Shown piece by piece: positions 59,701 through 64,000 of a stretch of 64,000 nt of DNA. The notes under the pieces are model-generated. The model saw only the letters and a list, made by a program, of their open reading frames with translations. It searched no databases and was not told the origin of the DNA. A program made the position numbers and the translations under genes. The stretch's first letter is position 1, and every line of letters starts with the position of its first letter. Source of the DNA: Burkholderiales bacterium (GTDB taxonomy: Bacteria; Pseudomonadota; Gammaproteobacteria; Burkholderiales; SG8-41); NCBI GenBank assembly GCA_019744975.1, contig JAIETP010000014.1, positions 124,001-188,000 of the forward strand, given 5' to 3'.

Positions 59701-60981
59701 CCAGTTGTTGATGACCAGATTGCCGTTGATGTACAAACGCACGCCGTCGTCGCTGCGGGTGCGAAAAATGTAATTGCCGCTCACCGGCGGCGTCACGAAT
59801 CCGGTCCAGCGTACGCTGAAATTGTCGGCGCCGATGCCGGCGACCCCGGGCGTGCCGTTACCCCAGTCAAAATTGATCGGGCCGTCGATGCGCTCCGTCG
59901 TGTTGCCGGTCAGGTTCATCTGGTCGAAGTAAGTCCCGCGCAGGCCGGGCAGATAACCGATTTCGGCGAAAAATGCGGCCTGCGAATTGGCGGCAATGAT
60001 CCCGCCCGGTGTTGAGGCGATATTGTTTACAGTCAGGGTATAAGGCTGGGCTGTCAGCGTACTGGTGGTCAGCGTCACGGTCTGGTTATCGATGCCGAGT
60101 GCTGCCGCGGAAACCGTGGCGCCGCCGCTGAGCGCGTAGTTCGCCGCGTTCTGCGCAGTGGCCGCAGTCACCGGCCGCGAAAAGAACACCGTGACCTGGT
60201 TGGTCGTGCCGCAGGCCAGCGATGCCGACACCAGTTCCGGCACAGCAGGCCGCAGGGCGATGGTCAGAAACGCATTGACCGAGTTTGCTACGGTAGCCGT
60301 CGTATCTCCGGTCGGGCCGGCAGCATCCTTGACTCCGTCCCACACACCGATCCCGCCGCCATCTCCCGCAGTTGTGCCGCCGTCCGAGCGTTCGCTGAGA
60401 TTCGACAGGTTGGCATTGGTCTGGTTGCTGAATCCGGCCGCCGCCGAATCGTTATGCCGCGACACCGCCTGCACGACGAGGGTCTGCGCCACCGTGGTTG
60501 TGACACCGGTTACCGTGACCGAAGTACTCTGCGGGTTTCCTTTGACGCCACCGCCGGTCACATCCCAGGGATTGCCCGTACTGATGACATCGCGATAGGT
60601 GAGGATGCGTGCGTAAACATGATTGCCCGGATCATTGATGTCGGGCGCCGGCATGGCATTGGATGTCGCCCGCGCCCAGAACACCGTCAACCGGGTGCCG
60701 TTCGCCGGCGCGTTGGTATTCTGCGGGCTGCCGGGTATTTCGACAAAACCCTGCGCGTTGTTGAACTGGACATCATCGGCACCACGGCTTTCGACGAACA
60801 GCAGCGCAATATCCCCCGTCTGGTGGGCGGGCCATGGTGGAGAAACATCCCCGGTGCCGCCCACGGCATTGCCCGCCGCCTGGAACGTCGGCGCGGCAAT
60901 TGCTGCACCGCCTGTAATAATCACCAAGCCAAGCGCCAGTATCAGTCTCAGAAAGTCATTTAAATATTTGATTTTAAACAT
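56764..60981 (-). CDS. MshQ-like giant extracellular protein with PA14, LamG and C-terminal DUF6701-like region
   Basis: PA14 (GLRGTYFDQMNLTGNTTERIDGPINFDWG...FRTRSDDGVRLYINGNLVINNW), LamG (YFKLDEAAWNAAGDVVDSSGNGFNG...YLDGQLDEVRIYNQVLTDAEV); C-terminus shared with the neighbouring gene. Confidence 0.85.
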   Translation of the reverse strand: MFKIKYLNDFLRLILALGLVIITGGAAIAAPTFQAAGNAVGGTGDVSPPWPAHQTGDIALLFVESRGADDVQFNNAQGFVEIPGSPQNTNAPANGTRLTVFWARATSNAMPAPDINDPGNHVYARILTYRDVISTGNPWDVTGGGVKGNPQSTSVTVTGVTTTVAQTLVVQAVSRHNDSAAAGFSNQTNANLSNLSERSDGGTTAGDGGGIGVWDGVKDAAGPTGDTTATVANSVNAFLTIALRPAVPELVSASLACGTTNQVTVFFSRPVTAATAQNAANYALSGGATVSAAALGIDNQTVTLTTSTLTAQPYTLTVNNIASTPGGIIAANSQAAFFAEIGYLPGLRGTYFDQMNLTGNTTERIDGPINFDWGNGTPGVAGIGADNFSVRWTGFVTPPVSGNYIFRTRSDDGVRLYINGNLVINNWTDHGATNDDSAAIALTAGQRYPVTMEFYENGGQAVAQLSWSGPSTGGFQFIPLSALSYCGGALPTPRAYFKLDEAAWNAAGDVVDSSGNGFNGTAAGGATPVPAQVCNGAQLDGATRHIQVGNLSNELNATASLAFWIRTTQTGNDLAWQAPGVTGVEQAGGADDIFWGWIDASGRIGVSVGNDFSTKSAVAINNGVWRHVVLTRDHAAGAYKIYVDGTLNASGAIATGVIGTAFSSIGRIEDTGGSPVYLDGQLDEVRIYNQVLTDAEVIAIRDITRPCAIAFSHVRIEHSGLGLTCEPATVTVKACADAGCTTLYLDSVTTTLSPTGWVGGDTISFTGSTLANLRRTTPGTVTLGAGTTSPAPASATLCFNGLSQTCELEFNDSGFIFSAIPTQIAGTTSAAQTLRAVRKSDSSDACVGLFNGNVNIDLASQCVNPATCQGGQQVTVDNNGATAIAANPGSGVTTWTTKSMTFGANSTASFTMNYPDVGAIRLSARHNIDNSGDYMTGASNDFVVRPAGFVVSNIQRTADGVANPGAADAAGAVFIKAGESITLTATAVNAQGNATPNYGREIAPEGVRLTTALAPGLGLSNNPALDNGIIPGGLFSAGSATVSNVTWNEVGIITITPGVGDSNYLGVGDVTGTTSGNIGRFTPHHFDVSANTPLFTTACTAGAFTYLGQPFNYAPGLEPVLTVTARNLTGGTTANYSGTTPAAQAFFKISNASLTGKAYTAASGTLDAAAVTVPDPAIVAAGNGTGTLTFNSGSGLFFTRSAPEAPFDAEISLAINVIDTDGVAYSTNPARFGQATAGNGIAFSTGKAMRFGRLRLIGASGSQLLPLRVPFEAQFWTGTFFATNTADTCTTVGNGSVGMGNYIGNLNAGDVTVTAVTGPLTAGRGEIRLSAPGAGNNGSVDLAINLGSGPSAEACPAYAPVAAPGALAHLRGQWCGAAYDKDPAARVRFGIRSGSDERIYMRENY

Positions 60982-61060
60982 TATTTAATGTTTTGACGAT
61001 CATAATTGACTTTGAGTGACAGTCAGAGTCTTTGTCATTGCCTTGGTTCCGCTGATCCCG

Positions 61061-64000
61061 CTAGTTGGTGTTCTCGCGGGTATAGATCGCTTCGTCGCTG
61101 CTGCGCATGATGCCGAAGCGGGCGCGCGCCGCCGGATCGCGGATTGCGGTCGTGCCGCACCACTTGCCGCGCAAATAGGCCTTGTTGCCGGCAGTCGCCG
61201 ACGGCGCGAATGCCGGGCAGGCATTGGCGACAGCGGCGGGACTGGCACCGAGATTCAGCGCCACATCCACGCTGCCGTTATTGCCGACACCCGGCGCGCT
61301 CAGGCGGATTGCCGAACGTCCGGCCTGCAGCGGACTGGCGGTGATGGTCGCCGTGGTTTCACCGGCACCGAGGTTGCCGATGTAATTGCCGAGTCCGACG
61401 TTGCCTGCCACCAGTGTGGTGCAGTTGTCATCGACATTGGTCACCCAGAAAGTGCCGTTCCAGTACTGCGCTTCGACCGGCACGCGCAGCGGCAATAACT
61501 GTGATCCACTGGCGCCGCCCAACCGCATCCGGCCATAGCGCACCTCCGTTGTCGCACCAGTCAACGTATGGTCATTGCCGGCGCTGTTGTCGACATCCAG
61601 ATCGTAGGCCGCCATCAGCACGCCATCGCTGTCCGTGGGCGCGATGCCGAATTGCACCTGCGCATAAGGCCCGTCCGGAGGATCGTCGGGTGTCGGCCGG
61701 GCCACTGTCACCAGCGCTGCGTTGCCACCGGTCACGTTGAGCACACCGTTGGACCACACCGGCGCACTCGTTACATAACCCGCACTGACCCTGGCGGTCA
61801 GCGCCGCGAACGGCGACACGTTGCGCGCACCGATACCAAAGACCTGCTTTGCATTGTTGCTGCCGGCAGTGGGATCAAGTCTGGCATAGGTGCTGGTGTA
61901 GTTCTGCGTCGTCGCACCCAGCGTATTCTGCGCGGTCAGCGTGAACGCCAGCGTCAGCGCCTCATCCATGTAAGTGAACACCGAGGCCGGTGCGCAGGCA
62001 GCCACCGTGCGATTAGTACGCACAGCGCCGGACACGGCGAAGCGCTTGGGCCGGAAGCGCCCGACATAACCGCCGGCTGCACCCGTGCCATCCAGCCCGC
62101 TGTTGCCGGCGATGTTGATGCCTGCCGTGATGTAGTCGTTGACGGTCGCGGTCAGGAAAACATTGCCCACTTCGCTGTAACACCAATCGGCGGCCGTTGC
62201 CGCGCCTGCGCTGAGCGCGGTGGTTGCCGCACTCGCGCAGGCACCGGGCACGCCGCGCGACACCGTGCCCGCGACCCCGGCCAGATTGGCGCTGCTTGAG
62301 ACCGTTGCGGTCGCCGCAAAATTGGGTACCGCGCCGTTGTCGGTGATGTTGACTCCGGCATCCGGCACGCCGTCGTTGTTGGCGTCCTCGCCGCTGGCCC
62401 ACTGGTAAGCGGCCACTGTCATCGTGAAGTTGTCGCCGGCTGCCGCGAGCAATGTCGCGGTGTCGGTGGTCCCGTGCTGGACCACGGCGCCTGAATTGGC
62501 GCCACGGAACGCCAGGCCGAAGGGCCGCACCACAAACAGGTTTGACGAACCGAGCATCTCGTAACCGGCCACCCCGGTATCGAGGTCAAAACGAGCGTGC
62601 AACGAAATCTGCCCGGCGTCGGGGTAGGTAATGACAATGTCCGCTTCCGAGTTGGCGTTGAACAGCAGCGGCACGCCGCCGCCGGTGGCGTAATAATTCG
62701 ATGCGCCGGCGGCGCTGTTGTCCGCGCTGGTCGGAATGGCGGTGGTGATGGCGTTACTGGTGATGCTGACTGAGCTGCCGGCGCAGCTGCCGGGGCTGTT
62801 GCATTCCGCGCCCATTTCGATGTTTCGTGTTGCCGCCGCCGGGAATCCCGCGACGCAGGCCAGGCTTGCCGTATCGGTGCGGATCGCCTGCAGGCGGATG
62901 GTTTTGGCGTTGAAACCGTCGTTTGACGGCTTGCCGGAAATCTGCGTGGGAATCGTATCCGTGCTGTCAGTGATGTTGCGAAAGCGGAAACCCGCCTGCG
63001 CCATGGTGAACAACGGATCATCGGCGGCAATCGCTGCACCCGAGGTTTCGCTGATCACACCGCTGACGGCGTTGAAGCCGAAGATGTCCGACGTGCCCGG
63101 CAGGTTGGCGTAGCGGAAAGACAATTGCGCCGTGCTTGATCCCGCAGCAAAAGTATAGGTCGCGAGGCCATTGCCGGCGCCGACCCCCGTCAAGGTGCCG
63201 CCGCCCGAGACGATGCCGGTCCAGGTGCCGCGGCCGTTGGTCGTCGACAGGCTGACCGCGAGGCTGTTGGCGTTCACCGCGGTGTGGGTGGCGCTGTGCG
63301 CGGTGAGGGTGATGGTATGCACATCACAGGCGACGCCGCTGCCGGCATGCGTAATCGAAAAATGGTTGATGCCCGGCCGCAACGCGAGCATGTGTGTCAC
63401 ACCCGTATCCGCGGCCGGGGGCGAGGTAAACGTGGCGGTGCGCGATCCGGTCAGGCCGGCAGCCGCGCGCAGCTCGGTATTCATCGCCAGCGCAATACCG
63501 ACATCGTTGGGCACGGCGACCGAAGAAGCATCCACCTGCTCGGTCATTCCGGCGACTGCATTCCACACCGTCGCCGAATTCGCGCCGTGGCTGGTGACCA
63601 GCATCGTATTGGTCACGACCCCGGTGTTGATCTGGTTGGCGATATGGCTGGTGCTGCTGGCCGTTGCCTGACCCAGGCTGGCGACGATGGGGTTGCCGGT
63701 ATCGACACCCGAAAAACTGACGATGCCGCCGACCGCCCCCGCATGCAACGGTGCACCCCCAAACGTCCAGGTATACGAGGCGGGTTCCGCGGCAGCCACG
63801 CGCCGGTAGACCACCAGCCTTTGCCCGGAAGCCCCGCCGGTGGTCTGGTCCACCGCATCCACCACAGTCCACCCGGCAGGCGGCGCGACCGACGTCGTGC
63901 AGGCCGCTCCGGAGATGGCGCTGCACGGCCGCCAAGTAATCGAGGCAATCATCACGTCGTCGTTCAGCGTGCCGGCCGGAACGTTGATGGTGACATTGCT
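61061..64000 (-). CDS. second MshQ-like/DUF6701-like giant protein, 5' end outside the window
   Basis: C-terminus LLPLRVPVEAQYWNGTFW...LRGKWCGTTAIRDPAARARFGIMRSSDEAIYTRENTN parallels the downstream paralog; frame continues in-frame upstream past 63955 (SNVTINVPAGTLNDDVMIAS). Confidence 0.85.
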   Translation of the reverse strand, partial: SNVTINVPAGTLNDDVMIASITWRPCSAISGAACTTSVAPPAGWTVVDAVDQTTGGASGQRLVVYRRVAAAEPASYTWTFGGAPLHAGAVGGIVSFSGVDTGNPIVASLGQATASSTSHIANQINTGVVTNTMLVTSHGANSATVWNAVAGMTEQVDASSVAVPNDVGIALAMNTELRAAAGLTGSRTATFTSPPAADTGVTHMLALRPGINHFSITHAGSGVACDVHTITLTAHSATHTAVNANSLAVSLSTTNGRGTWTGIVSGGGTLTGVGAGNGLATYTFAAGSSTAQLSFRYANLPGTSDIFGFNAVSGVISETSGAAIAADDPLFTMAQAGFRFRNITDSTDTIPTQISGKPSNDGFNAKTIRLQAIRTDTASLACVAGFPAAATRNIEMGAECNSPGSCAGSSVSITSNAITTAIPTSADNSAAGASNYYATGGGVPLLFNANSEADIVITYPDAGQISLHARFDLDTGVAGYEMLGSSNLFVVRPFGLAFRGANSGAVVQHGTTDTATLLAAAGDNFTMTVAAYQWASGEDANNDGVPDAGVNITDNGAVPNFAATATVSSSANLAGVAGTVSRGVPGACASAATTALSAGAATAADWCYSEVGNVFLTATVNDYITAGINIAGNSGLDGTGAAGGYVGRFRPKRFAVSGAVRTNRTVAACAPASVFTYMDEALTLAFTLTAQNTLGATTQNYTSTYARLDPTAGSNNAKQVFGIGARNVSPFAALTARVSAGYVTSAPVWSNGVLNVTGGNAALVTVARPTPDDPPDGPYAQVQFGIAPTDSDGVLMAAYDLDVDNSAGNDHTLTGATTEVRYGRMRLGGASGSQLLPLRVPVEAQYWNGTFWVTNVDDNCTTLVAGNVGLGNYIGNLGAGETTATITASPLQAGRSAIRLSAPGVGNNGSVDVALNLGASPAAVANACPAFAPSATAGNKAYLRGKWCGTTAIRDPAARARFGIMRSSDEAIYTRENTN

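Noticed and set aside
57193-60015. 940-aa plus-strand ORF
   Set aside because: Antisense to the MshQ-like gene, which has recognisable PA14/LamG domains; the plus-strand product is Arg-rich and domain-less, as expected of shadow ORFs in GC-rich DNA.

Overview
This 64 kb window is GC-rich and looks chromosomal, betaproteobacterial in gene content and order. I base that on family recognition by eye, with no database search. It is almost entirely core genes: queE-queC; tol-pal with ybgC; ruvC-(glycosyltransferase)-ruvA-ruvB with yebC; a HerA-like ATPase; ychF, pth, rplY, prs, tRNA-Gln, ispE, lolB; a Gld-like ABC exporter plus DUF4340; mutM, a YfhL ferredoxin, coaD, rsmD; two M16 peptidases; ftsY-ftsE-ftsX-rpoH; an aa3 oxidase locus (ctaC/D/G/E, SURF1, ctaA, ctaB, SCO); bioB-F-H-C-D; comF; and part of an MSHA-type pilus locus headed by two tandem MshQ/DUF6701-like giant proteins. 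No CRISPR array, rRNA operon, intact IS element or prophage was found. The most notable non-routine signals are: (i) a GT1-like glycosyltransferase coupled by 4-nt overlaps on both sides inside the ruvCAB operon; (ii) a near-perfect CIRCE operator on the rpoH promoter; (iii) a 151-bp MITE-like element with 18-bp terminal inverted repeats, whose core recurs in an expanded tolQ-tolR gap; (iv) a palindromic element (TTTCCAAAAACATG...CATGTTTTTGTCATTATT) present at tolA-tolR and at SURF1; (v) an inverted array of TGATTAGG-like octamers between queE and queC; (vi) degenerate 12-15 bp tandem repeats in leader or start-codon regions of several unrelated genes; (vii) a recurrent AT-rich intergenic motif, ATTGTTTTTATT.
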